NCBI RefSeq assembly: GCF_000185845.1
Contig: NZ_GL629647.1
Span: 2,397,373 to 2,415,037 of the forward strand
From: Segatella salivae DSM 15606
Lineage (GTDB): Bacteria > Bacteroidota > Bacteroidia > Bacteroidales > Bacteroidaceae
Direction of reading: 5' to 3'
Length of the DNA: 17,665 nt
The notes under the pieces are model-generated. The model saw nothing but the letters and a program-made list of their open reading frames with translations, had not been told where the DNA came from and ran no database searches. This document shows, piece after piece, positions 6,639 to 14,072 of the stretch. Both the position numbers and the translations under genes were made by a program. The number at the start of each line of letters is the position of its first letter. Within the stretch, counting starts at the first letter, position 1.

Positions 6639-7357
6639 TTTCTTAAAGCGATTTGTGCCATTGTAACGGCCATCAGCCCAGCGGTTTCTGTTCGTAGCCT
6701 GCTTTTGCCAAGCGTGATACTCTCATATCCTTGTTCCATTGCCAACCTCACTTCATCAATTGAAAAGTCGCCTTCCGGGCCAACAAGCACTGTGATTGGG
6801 GTGGCAAGGTCATCGTTGGTGATGGCATCGAAGAAGTCTTTCTTCTCTATTTCTGTATAGCAATGAGCAATAAACTTTCGTCCTTCGCGTGGTGTTGTGA
6901 TAAATTCTTTGAAGGATTCGAGTGCATTTACCTTTGGCATCCATGCCTTGCGACTTTGCTTTGCCGCAGAGACAACAATCTTTTCTATGCGGTCTTGGCG
7001 CAGCATCTTGCGCTCAGAGAAGGTGCAATGCAGGAAACTCAGCTCGTCAAAGCCAATTTCTGTGACCTTCTCTGCAAGCCATTCTATGCGGTCTATGTTC
7101 TTCGTTGGGGCAATAGCCAAGTGGATTTGGCTGCTCCATGTTTTCTCTTGGGGCAGTGTTTCCTGAATTTCATATAAGCATTTCTTATGAGAAGCCAAGG
7201 TCACAATGGCATGATAGAAGGTCCCTTTGCCATCCATCAGCACCATGTTGTCGCCACTTTGCAATCGCAACACACGCAGTGCATGACCTGCTTCCTCTTC
7301 GGGAAGCTGATTGTTTGTGGCAGCATTGGGCACATAGAAATATCTTTCTTCTTTCAT
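6635..7357 (-). CDS. rsmE: 16S rRNA (uracil(1498)-N(3))-methyltransferase RsmE
   Basis: RsmE methylates N3 of U1498 in 16S rRNA using S-adenosylmethionine, in the assembled 30S subunit. The 240-residue length is typical. The SPOUT-knot hallmarks are clear: VGPEGDFS (192-199) and LGKSRLRTETAGL (216-228), which build the cofactor pocket. Further family landmarks are AIAPTKNIDRIEWLAEKVTEIG in the middle, and ERKMLRQDRIEKIVVSAAKQS. The N-terminus, with HALRVLRLQSGD, matches the PUA-like RNA-binding part. It overlaps its neighbours by four bases on both sides, so it is translated as part of the operon. The housekeeping role is not obviously related to the transport genes. Confidence 0.95.
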   Translation of the reverse strand: MKEERYFYVPNAATNNQLPEEEAGHALRVLRLQSGDNMVLMDGKGTFYHAIVTLASHKKCLYEIQETLPQEKTWSSQIHLAIAPTKNIDRIEWLAEKVTEIGFDELSFLHCTFSERKMLRQDRIEKIVVSAAKQSRKAWMPKVNALESFKEFITTPREGRKFIAHCYTEIEKKDFFDAITNDDLATPITVLVGPEGDFSIDEVRLAMEQGYESITLGKSRLRTETAGLMAVTMAQIALRK

Positions 7358-7905
7358 TCTTGCTTTTTTTTGCGACGTTTCAGTTCCTCATTGAGGTATT
7401 CTGCCATCTTATAGTCCTCGTCTTTGATGCTCTTGTCGAGGGCCATTTGCAGCATCTCATCAGACAAAGCATTGATAGGGAGTGACATTCTATTGGTGGT
7501 TCCTGCCGAGAATGGCGTACTCTGACTCTGAAACAAGGCTGTGTCTATGGTGACAGGCAAGTTATTGGCCATGGCAAAGAGAATGCCGTCACTGGCTCTA
7601 ATGTTGCTTACCGCCTTACTGTCATTGTCCATCAGCAGCGTGCGATATTGTCCATCGTTGAGGCTGTAGATATAAACTTCAAGTTGATGCCCTGTTTCTA
7701 TGAACAGCCTTCCTGTGGCTTCGGCAAGCAGTCGGTTGGTTTCGGGCACATGAGCCATACGTAGACTGAAAGCTCTTACCATGTCTTCGTCACAGGTAAT
7801 CGAAATCTGACGCGTCTTTTCTTCGTCAGTCAACACGATAAGTCCAATGCCAGCAGCACCGACAATCTCAGAAACATTGTTGTATTTCAGTCTTGTTTTC
7901 TCCAT
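7354..7905 (-). CDS. DUF151 bifunctional-nuclease-like protein with UVR tail
   Basis: This 183-residue protein matches the DUF151 (bifunctional nuclease, BFN) fold in its first 130 or so residues, with features such as ISITCDEDMVRAFSLRM and the later LRVYIYSL-type strand (LEVYIYSLNDGQYRTLL), followed by the acidic/serine segment SNIRASDGILFAMANNLP. The C-terminal segment (about 151-183, containing SIKDEDYKMAEYLNEEL) matches a UVR (UvrB/UvrC-type) helical motif, a pairing common in Bacteroidetes members. Nuclease activity has been reported for plant relatives; the bacterial role is unclear. Its start codon overlaps the MFS stop (TAATG) and it overlaps rsmE by four bases. Confidence 0.85.
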   Translation of the reverse strand: MEKTRLKYNNVSEIVGAAGIGLIVLTDEEKTRQISITCDEDMVRAFSLRMAHVPETNRLLAEATGRLFIETGHQLEVYIYSLNDGQYRTLLMDNDSKAVSNIRASDGILFAMANNLPVTIDTALFQSQSTPFSAGTTNRMSLPINALSDEMLQMALDKSIKDEDYKMAEYLNEELKRRKKKQE

Positions 7906-9149
7906 TATGTGTTTGCAGTTTTACCGGGACGGAACATGAGTGCGAAGCTAATACATACCAAAAGGGCGTATGCAGCAAAGGTAAACCAGCAGCTTGCCCA
8001 CGCTGTTGTGCCGTCTGTTGTGTGGCTGTTGACAACGGCTTGGGCAGCAAAAGAGCCTACCGTAGCGCCAATTCCGTTGGTCATGAGCATGAAAAGTCCT
8101 TGCGCACTTGAACGGATAGAGGGGTCGGTTGTCTTGTCAACGAAGAGTGAACCAGATATGTTGAAGAAGTCAAATGCCACACCATAGATAATCATTGAGG
8201 CGATAAACATCCACACTCCGCCACCGGGATTGCCGGTTCCCAATAGTCCAAAGCGTAGCACCCAGGCGAACATGGCAATCAACATCACGTTTTTGATGCC
8301 GTAACGCTTCATGAAAAATGGAATCATTAAAATGCAAAGGGTCTCGCTAATCTGTGAGATTGAATAGAGGATAACGGGATATTTCACGCCAAAAGTACCT
8401 GCATATTCTGGAATAGTCTTAAAACTTTCGATGAAAGGTGTGGCAAAACCATTTGTGATTTGAAGGCTTACACCGAGCAACATGGAGAAGATGAAGAAGA
8501 TAGCCATCTTCTTTTGTTTGAACAAGGTGAAGGCTCTCAGCCCGAAAGCCTCTACAAGACTCTTCTTTTGTCCGGTCAAACAAGTAGCACATTTGGGTAG
8601 AGCGAAGGTGTATAAGAACAGCACAATGCTCAAAACACCACTCACAACAAACTGCATTTGGGTGCTTTTGAAGCCCATGATGTCTACAAACCACATCGTA
8701 CAGATGAATCCAATGGTTCCGAAAACACGTATCGGTGGGAAGGCCTTTACCGTGTCAAGACCAGCTTGAGTGAGTGAAGAGTAGGCAACAGAATTGCTTA
8801 ATGCCAGTGTCGGCATATAGAAAGCAACGCTCAACGAATAGAGTAAGAAGAGCGTAGAAAACGACACATTGTCGCCCGCTTGATTGCTATACCAGGCCAT
8901 GCCAAACATGAACAGGCCGGCAAACAGATGGCAAATGCCCAACAAACGCTGTGCAGGAATCCAACGGTCGGCAATGATTCCCATGATGGCCGGCATGAAA
9001 ATAGAAACTATTCCCTGCATAGCATAGAATGAGCCGATGTGTGTGCCTAAACCGATATTGCCTAAATAGATTCCCATACAAGTGAGATAGGCTCCCCAGA
9101 CGGCAAACTCCAGGAAGTTCATCACGGTTAGTTTGATTTTAAGATCCAT
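7905..9149 (-). CDS. NupG-like MFS nucleoside permease
   Basis: This 414-residue, 12-helix protein belongs to the nucleoside:H+ symporter group of the major facilitator superfamily. The opening stretch NFLEFAVWGAYLTCMGIYL is typical of that group, as are GIIADRWIPAQRLLG after the second helix and YGVAFDFFNISGSLFVD near the C-terminus. It should carry nucleosides across the inner membrane with protons; which ones cannot be told here. It is the first gene of the seven-gene leftward operon, 24 bases downstream of a good -7 box, and its stop codon overlaps the next start (TAATG). Confidence 0.88.
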   Translation of the reverse strand: MDLKIKLTVMNFLEFAVWGAYLTCMGIYLGNIGLGTHIGSFYAMQGIVSIFMPAIMGIIADRWIPAQRLLGICHLFAGLFMFGMAWYSNQAGDNVSFSTLFLLYSLSVAFYMPTLALSNSVAYSSLTQAGLDTVKAFPPIRVFGTIGFICTMWFVDIMGFKSTQMQFVVSGVLSIVLFLYTFALPKCATCLTGQKKSLVEAFGLRAFTLFKQKKMAIFFIFSMLLGVSLQITNGFATPFIESFKTIPEYAGTFGVKYPVILYSISQISETLCILMIPFFMKRYGIKNVMLIAMFAWVLRFGLLGTGNPGGGVWMFIASMIIYGVAFDFFNISGSLFVDKTTDPSIRSSAQGLFMLMTNGIGATVGSFAAQAVVNSHTTDGTTAWASCWFTFAAYALLVCISFALMFRPGKTANT

Positions 9150-9172
9150 CTTTTTTTGTTTTATTTTGATTG

Positions 9173-9203
9173 CAAAGATACGTCAAACCCATTAAACAAC
9201 AAA
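9173..9203 (-). promoter_or_regulatory. Promoter of the seven-gene leftward operon
   Basis: On the minus strand TTTG (9203-9200) is followed after 19 bases by TATCTTTG (9180-9173), matching the Bacteroidetes TTTG / TAnnTTTG consensus at ideal spacing. It lies just upstream of the MFS start at 9149. No other good promoter was noticed inside the operon. Confidence 0.75.
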
Positions 9204-9590
9204 GTAAAAATCTATTTTTCTTTGGTGGTATGTCGGGCTGATGACTTTCGGTGGGTGGGTTGATGATCTAATTGTTGAGGATGAATGGATAGCCCCTCTT
9301 GTGGCTTTCATCGCCACAAGGAGAGGTGTTGGTTGTCATGCCTTTGGCTCATGGTTTTCCACGCTCATGGAAAGTTGATTGAGAAGTCCGTCAAAATAGC
9401 TCTTGAATCCTATCATTTTGTGTCGTTATTTCACTTGAATGATCGCGTGTTTTCATGTGAATTGTAACCCGCTTATGGTCAGATGTTTGCGTGGACCTTC
9501 ATCGCTTAGTCGCAGCGCGGACTTATCTGCAAAGCAGGACTGTGTGGAAGCTGCACTTAATTTATGACGGAAGGAGACGGCTTTTCTATG
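9204..9590. other. Gene-free stretch between divergent operons
   Basis: About 390 bases without a gene I can support. The part from about 9235 to 9560 is less AT-rich than the promoter regions on either side. It contains a hairpin (9298-9320), a 6-bp dyad TTTCCA / TGGAAA (9356-9361 and 9368-9373) and a repeated GCTCATGG (9347-9354 and 9363-9370). Only short reading frames occur. It could be a decayed gene or a dispersed repeat. Confidence 0.4.
9298..9320. repeat. 8-bp hairpin with 7-base loop
   Basis: CTTGTGGC (9298-9305) and GCCACAAG (9313-9320) are exact reverse complements. The flanks (CCCCT and GAGAGG) extend the pairing imperfectly. There is no T tract, so a terminator is not supported. 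Confidence 0.5.
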
Positions 9591-9606
9591 ATAAATACTT
9601 ATTTAT
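9591..9606. repeat. AT-rich palindrome next to the receptor promoter
   Basis: ATAAATA (9591-9597) and TATTTAT (9600-9606) are exact reverse complements with a two-base spacer. The palindrome ends five bases before the -33 element of the TonB-receptor promoter, the right position for an operator. AT-rich dyads of this size are typical for metal regulators such as Fur, but the match to the known Fur box is only partial, so the regulator is left open. Confidence 0.4.
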
Positions 9607-9611
9607 AGGTA

Positions 9612-9642
9612 TTGTTTGAAGTTATGTTTATTTTTACCTTTG
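9612..9642 (+). promoter_or_regulatory. Promoter of the TonB-receptor operon
   Basis: TTG (9612-9614) is followed after 20 bases by TACCTTTG (9635-9642) and then CACCC, a strong match to the Bacteroidetes promoter form. Transcription would start around 9648-9650, giving a leader of about 45 bases before the receptor start at 9696. Confidence 0.75.
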
Positions 9643-9695
9643 CACCCATAATTATGAAATTTATCATCCAGTAGAACTAAACGCTTCTTAGCATC

Positions 9696-12485
9696 ATGAA
9701 TCATCTCGCACTTCTTGTGTTCAATCAAATGCGGGCTTTGCTTTTGTTTTTGTTATTGTCAATATGTTCTTGTGTTGCGGTTGTACAGGCCAGCACCACC
9801 GAAGAGAGTGTTTCACTGACGATAACAGACAGTGAAGGTCAGATTTTGCCTTTTGCTTCGGTTGTAGTGGAGAGTGCCGGTCTCACCTATACTGCCGATG
9901 CGCAAGGACAGCTTCGCCTCAAATTATCATTGTTTTCTAATAAAGGTACGCGCGTTACAGTGTCGTATTTGGGAAAGGCTACACGCAGTTTGACCATAGC
10001 GCAAGATGCTATTGCAAAGAATAAGAAGATAAACATTGCTTTAGAGGATAACAATTTATATCTGAAAGGGGTGCAAGTGAATGCAACACGAACACCGATA
10101 CACAGCAACTCCTCAATCTTAATACAGCGAAATACGATTGACAATATCCAGGCTTATAGTATGGCTGACATCGTCCAAACACTTCCGGGAAAGGCCATTC
10201 TCAATACAGATATGCACAATGCCAGCTTTCTTACCCTGCGTTCGGCATTGCAAGGAGACCTCCAAAACCCGCTTGATGCCTATTCACGCAATAAGCTTAA
10301 CGACTATGTTCGCAATGCAGCCTTCGGTATAGCCTATGTAGTGGATGGGACACCCATATCCAACAACACCAACATGCAGCTTGATAGCTATGGTAAGTGG
10401 GGTGGGGTGAAGATGTTCGATCGACGCTTTAATACAGACAATAACGAGAATGTGGGCAGTGGAAATGACCTTCGTTTGATCCCAGCTTCATCGATAGAGA
10501 GCGTCGAAGTGATTTCAGGTGTGGCGCCTGTTAAGTATGGTGACTTGAGCAGTGGTGCTGTAATAATTAATCGACGGGCTGGACTTACTCCATTCTTTGG
10601 TAGTGTAAAGGTGCAGTATGACATCTTTAATGCGTCGTTAGGGAAGGGTTTTTCGCTTGGCGAACGTTGGGGATTGCTGAATCTTAACGTGGATTATATG
10701 CACAGTACTCGTGACCGACGCGACCGATTGAAAACCAATTCGAACATTGCTTTCAATGCAACGTGGACACATACGCTTAGTAAAGCTTTGGGCTGGGAAA
10801 ACACTATATCAGCTGATTTCTCTAAAAATATTGACGGGTTGAAAAGCGATCCTGATGCAAAGCTTAACAGAACACGCACTGATAGGCAGAATTTTCGCCT
10901 TTCTTTTCGTGGGTTGTTGTCGCCTCAAGAAAATGCTTTTGTAGATGCGATAGACTATAATCTCTCGCTTTCTCTATCGCATCAATACGATATGCACGAA
11001 GAATTTATTGCCAACAATAGGCTTAATCTTATCACCGATGCCTATACGAATGGATTGCACGAAACCGATGTTGCCCCACCTTATTATAATGCACTCTTAG
11101 AGATAGATGGCAAACCCTTGGCACTCTCGGGGAATGTTGAAGCACGGCGGACGCTGAAATGGGGACAGTCTACACATACCTTAAGTTTAGGAATCTTTGC
11201 TCGTCATGAGTCTAATCATGGTAAAGGCAAGATTTTTAATGCTGAAACACCATTCTATGATGGTGGACAAGGTGGGCGTGGAGACCGATCTTATAAGTAT
11301 CATAACCGTATAAAACTAAACCAATCTGGCTTCTATTTGCAGGATAAGTTTATGTTGCCAACAACCCATGGAACGCTAAGTGCAACCGCAGGTGTGCGAC
11401 TTGAGTTCCAGAATCAGCGCTTTGCAGCCAGTCCACGCCTTAATACCATGTGGGCATTTGACAATGGTTTGAGCTTCAATGCAGCCTATGGTATTAGTTA
11501 TAAGATTCCTGCCACAGCATATCTCTATCCTGAAAATGTGTATTTTGACCGCCTTGTATATAGTAATTACAGTAATAATGCTAACGAACGCTTGTTTTTA
11601 TACAAGACAAAGGTGATTGATCCTACCAATCCCAACTTGCGTTCTCCTTACACACATAGCTTTGAATTGGGGACAACCTATGCAAAATCAAACTTTAATA
11701 CATCGCTGACGGGCTATCTAAAGATAGATCAGCGAGGCATAAGTTCAGAGGCTGTGCTCGATACAATGTGGGTTCAGCGCTACGAAACGCTATCCCAACA
11801 GCCCAACCAGCGCCCTGTTTATGCACCGAAAGGCGCGCCCGAGTTGATTATCGACAGTTATTTCACACCTCGTAACCAGCTTTATAGTCGCAATGCAGGC
11901 TTGGAGTGGATAGGAGGTCTACGTAATATTCGACCTATTGGATTAGATATAAACTTCTCGGTAGTTTATAATTACAGCTTTTACTATCAGAAAGGGGAGC
12001 GCATGGGCACAAGCATTGACCTTGATAAAGAGGCTGTTGCTGGGATATATAAGCCTACAAAAAATAGTTCTAATGAACTCATCTCAACGCTAAGTCTTAC
12101 CAAACAGATAGCCTCTCTTGGCTTGATATTCAATCTAAGATTGCAGAATTTCTGGTTTCGACATTTCAATCGTTATGGTTTTGACATCTACCCTATCGGC
12201 TATTATAATCAAAGTTTCCAGCGTGTATATCTTAATGAAGAGCAACGGAAAGATATTCGTTGGACCTATATAAGGCTTAAAGATAATGAACCTGTTGAAA
12301 TATCTCAGCCTCTTATCATTCCAAACTGTCATCTTCGAGTATCAAAGGAGATTGGAAAGAAACTTCGATTATCATGCTATATAAATAATGTGTTCAATTA
12401 TCGTCCTTGGATTGAACGCCAGAATGAACGTATATATTTTAATCAACCACCGACAGTGAGCATGGATGTCAGCTATAAATTCTAA
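9696..12485 (+). CDS. TonB-dependent outer-membrane receptor
   Basis: This 929-residue protein takes up a ligand across the outer membrane using energy from TonB-ExbBD. It has a signal peptide cut near residue 32 (VVQA|S), a carboxypeptidase-regulatory-like beta domain (about 35-125), a plug (about 130-300, including YVVDGTPISNNTNM and the typical SIESVEVISGVAPVKYGDLS) and a C-terminal 22-strand-type barrel ending in an aromatic residue (MDVSYKF). It lacks an STN domain and is not a SusC with SusD partner: the next gene encodes a DUF4876-type lipoprotein instead. An alternative start at Met12 (9729) would shorten the signal peptide; neither start has a clear ribosome binding site. The ligand is unknown. 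Confidence 0.93.
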   Translation: MNHLALLVFNQMRALLLFLLLSICSCVAVVQASTTEESVSLTITDSEGQILPFASVVVESAGLTYTADAQGQLRLKLSLFSNKGTRVTVSYLGKATRSLTIAQDAIAKNKKINIALEDNNLYLKGVQVNATRTPIHSNSSILIQRNTIDNIQAYSMADIVQTLPGKAILNTDMHNASFLTLRSALQGDLQNPLDAYSRNKLNDYVRNAAFGIAYVVDGTPISNNTNMQLDSYGKWGGVKMFDRRFNTDNNENVGSGNDLRLIPASSIESVEVISGVAPVKYGDLSSGAVIINRRAGLTPFFGSVKVQYDIFNASLGKGFSLGERWGLLNLNVDYMHSTRDRRDRLKTNSNIAFNATWTHTLSKALGWENTISADFSKNIDGLKSDPDAKLNRTRTDRQNFRLSFRGLLSPQENAFVDAIDYNLSLSLSHQYDMHEEFIANNRLNLITDAYTNGLHETDVAPPYYNALLEIDGKPLALSGNVEARRTLKWGQSTHTLSLGIFARHESNHGKGKIFNAETPFYDGGQGGRGDRSYKYHNRIKLNQSGFYLQDKFMLPTTHGTLSATAGVRLEFQNQRFAASPRLNTMWAFDNGLSFNAAYGISYKIPATAYLYPENVYFDRLVYSNYSNNANERLFLYKTKVIDPTNPNLRSPYTHSFELGTTYAKSNFNTSLTGYLKIDQRGISSEAVLDTMWVQRYETLSQQPNQRPVYAPKGAPELIIDSYFTPRNQLYSRNAGLEWIGGLRNIRPIGLDINFSVVYNYSFYYQKGERMGTSIDLDKEAVAGIYKPTKNSSNELISTLSLTKQIASLGLIFNLRLQNFWFRHFNRYGFDIYPIGYYNQSFQRVYLNEEQRKDIRWTYIRLKDNEPVEISQPLIIPNCHLRVSKEIGKKLRLSCYINNVFNYRPWIERQNERIYFNQPPTVSMDVSYKF

Positions 12486-12537
12486 GTGACAACATGCTTA
12501 TAGAAGGTGAACTAACTTATAATTATTTTATAAAGAA

Positions 12538-13896
12538 ATGAAAACAACAAAACATTGGGGCAGTAAGCTTGCCCTGTTCATGACGCTAATCATGACTATT
12601 TTCTTCGCCTCTTGTGGTGAAAATGACACTCCTGAAGTGTCAAGTGCTTCGGTGAAATTGAATGTTAAAATGGGAAAGACATTCGAAAACGCAAAGAATA
12701 AGAAGGTGCTGATTACTTTAACAAATACCAGTACAGGTAAAAAGACAACCTATGAGACTTCATTTAATACAGATATTGAGTTGTCTAATCTACCTGTAGA
12801 CATGTATGACATCGTTGCAACCTATACGCTTTCGGCAGAAGAGTATGCAGAAATCTCTGGTACAAGTGAAACAGAAGATTTGGTGTTCTCTGCCGCGGCA
12901 ACAGGAATACAGCTTCAACCTAACAAAGAACAGGAAATAAATTTAGAGTTAACAACTTCTACTACAAATGACTTTGTCATTAAAACGATTTACTATGCAG
13001 GTTCAGACAACTATAAAGCTGCAGGCGAAAATGATTGCTTTGTAGAGATTTACAACAACTCTGCAAACACACTTTATGCTGATGGATTGTGCTTTGCACT
13101 CACTACAATGAATCGATATGGGTATATGGCAGATGGTACTTGGCATAAGTCTGCTGCTTATAAGAAGTTTTATTTTACTTCAAAAGGTACCTATGATTGG
13201 AGTAAGTCCGAAGGCATGGCAGACCCTGCAGGAGCTAACGACAAGTATGTGTATGGAAATATCGTTGTTATGGTGCCAGGTTCTGGTAAAGATTATCCCG
13301 TTAAACCAGGTGAAAGCTTTATCATAGCACCTTTTGCACAGAACTATAAGCAGGCATTTAAGACGCAAAGAGGTACAGAAGTAACTCCCGAATGGCCTGA
13401 TTCTACGGTTGATTTGAGTCATGCTGAGTTTGATGTAGTATATCCTGGTTATGAAGAATTGGACAATAAGAACGCTGCCAACATGGTATTGATTCAGAAA
13501 GGAAATAATAGATATATGAGATTCTCACGAAATGGTAAAGAGGGATATGTTATTTTCCGTCATTCTTCACCAGCTTCTTTACCCGCATATCAGCTTCCTT
13601 ACCGAGATTTGAGATATTCAAACAAGACGCTTTACACTCAAATTCCAATTGCTTCAATTATTGATGCTGTCGAGGTTATTAACCCTAATGCTGATGGTTA
13701 TGTTTCACCAAAAGCATTCCCAAAGACACTTGATGCAAGTTACACCTACTCTAAACCGGATAATAGCTTCCGTTGTGTCTCTCGTAAGATAAGTCGTAAA
13801 GATAAAGAACGCATTATTTTACAAGATCTCAATAATTCAGCAATCGACTTTGTTGAGATGATTCCTAACCCAAAAGCATTCGCTCCAAGTAAGTAA
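12538..13896 (+). CDS. DUF4876-type surface lipoprotein
   Basis: This 452-residue lipoprotein has its lipid-bearing Cys at residue 26 (FFASC). The acidic residues right after it (GENDTPE) resemble the Bacteroidetes surface-export signal, so it probably faces outward. Residues of about 36-140 form a beta domain (KLNVKMGKTF, then ITLTNTSTGKKTTYET). The main part, from about 148, starts with FVIKTIYYAGSDNYK and FVEIYNNSANTLYADGLCFA, the lamin-tail-like theme of DUF4876 proteins. It follows the receptor by 52 bases in the same direction and is likely its ligand-binding partner, by analogy with SusD, although the fold differs. The ligand is unknown. A weak purine run (AAAGAA) precedes the ATG. Confidence 0.75.
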   Translation: MKTTKHWGSKLALFMTLIMTIFFASCGENDTPEVSSASVKLNVKMGKTFENAKNKKVLITLTNTSTGKKTTYETSFNTDIELSNLPVDMYDIVATYTLSAEEYAEISGTSETEDLVFSAAATGIQLQPNKEQEINLELTTSTTNDFVIKTIYYAGSDNYKAAGENDCFVEIYNNSANTLYADGLCFALTTMNRYGYMADGTWHKSAAYKKFYFTSKGTYDWSKSEGMADPAGANDKYVYGNIVVMVPGSGKDYPVKPGESFIIAPFAQNYKQAFKTQRGTEVTPEWPDSTVDLSHAEFDVVYPGYEELDNKNAANMVLIQKGNNRYMRFSRNGKEGYVIFRHSSPASLPAYQLPYRDLRYSNKTLYTQIPIASIIDAVEVINPNADGYVSPKAFPKTLDASYTYSKPDNSFRCVSRKISRKDKERIILQDLNNSAIDFVEMIPNPKAFAPSK

Positions 13897-13919
13897 TGCT
13901 CTTCTTTTTTGAATATAAA

Positions 13920-13946
13920 CCTACCTACATCCTTGGTGTAGGTAGG
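13920..13946. repeat. Perfect 10-bp hairpin after the lipoprotein gene
   Basis: CCTACCTACA (13920-13929) and TGTAGGTAGG (13937-13946) are exact reverse complements around a seven-base loop. It starts 24 bases after the lipoprotein stop. On the plus strand it is followed by CTATATAATATTC rather than a T tract, so it may act as a leaky terminator or an RNA-stabilising stem that lowers output of the barrel gene relative to the lipoprotein. Confidence 0.6.
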
Positions 13947-14010
13947 CTATATAATATTCAAAATAGTCTAAGTTGTAATATTAAAATGGCAAGATGAAGA
14001 TTTTGTTTTT

Positions 14011-14032
14011 ATCACTTCAAGGTCGAGGTGAT
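14011..14032. repeat. 8-bp hairpin upstream of the barrel gene
   Basis: ATCACTTC (14011-14018) and GAGGTGAT (14025-14032) pair around a six-base loop with one G-U pair. It lies about 40 bases before the barrel start codon. No promoter of good quality was found between it and that start, so it would be part of the operon transcript. Confidence 0.4.
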
Positions 14033-14072
14033 GAAAGATAATCTTATTTTCTTTAATTAAAACTTTGTTTAT

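Noticed and set aside
9336..9416. 26-codon minus-strand frame in the gene-free block
   Set aside because: It is short, with no promoter or ribosome binding site. It may be chance, or part of a dispersed repeat.
9285..9467. 60-codon plus-strand frame
   Set aside because: It has a Cys/His-rich composition unlike neighbouring proteins, no promoter and no recognisable domain, and it spans a hairpin.
9654..9674. Six-codon leader frame (MKFIIQ) before the receptor gene
   Set aside because: It is too short and has no codon pattern suggesting translational attenuation.
14060..14067. AAACTTTG as a -7 box for the barrel gene
   Set aside because: It lies only five bases before the start codon, so transcription would begin inside the gene.
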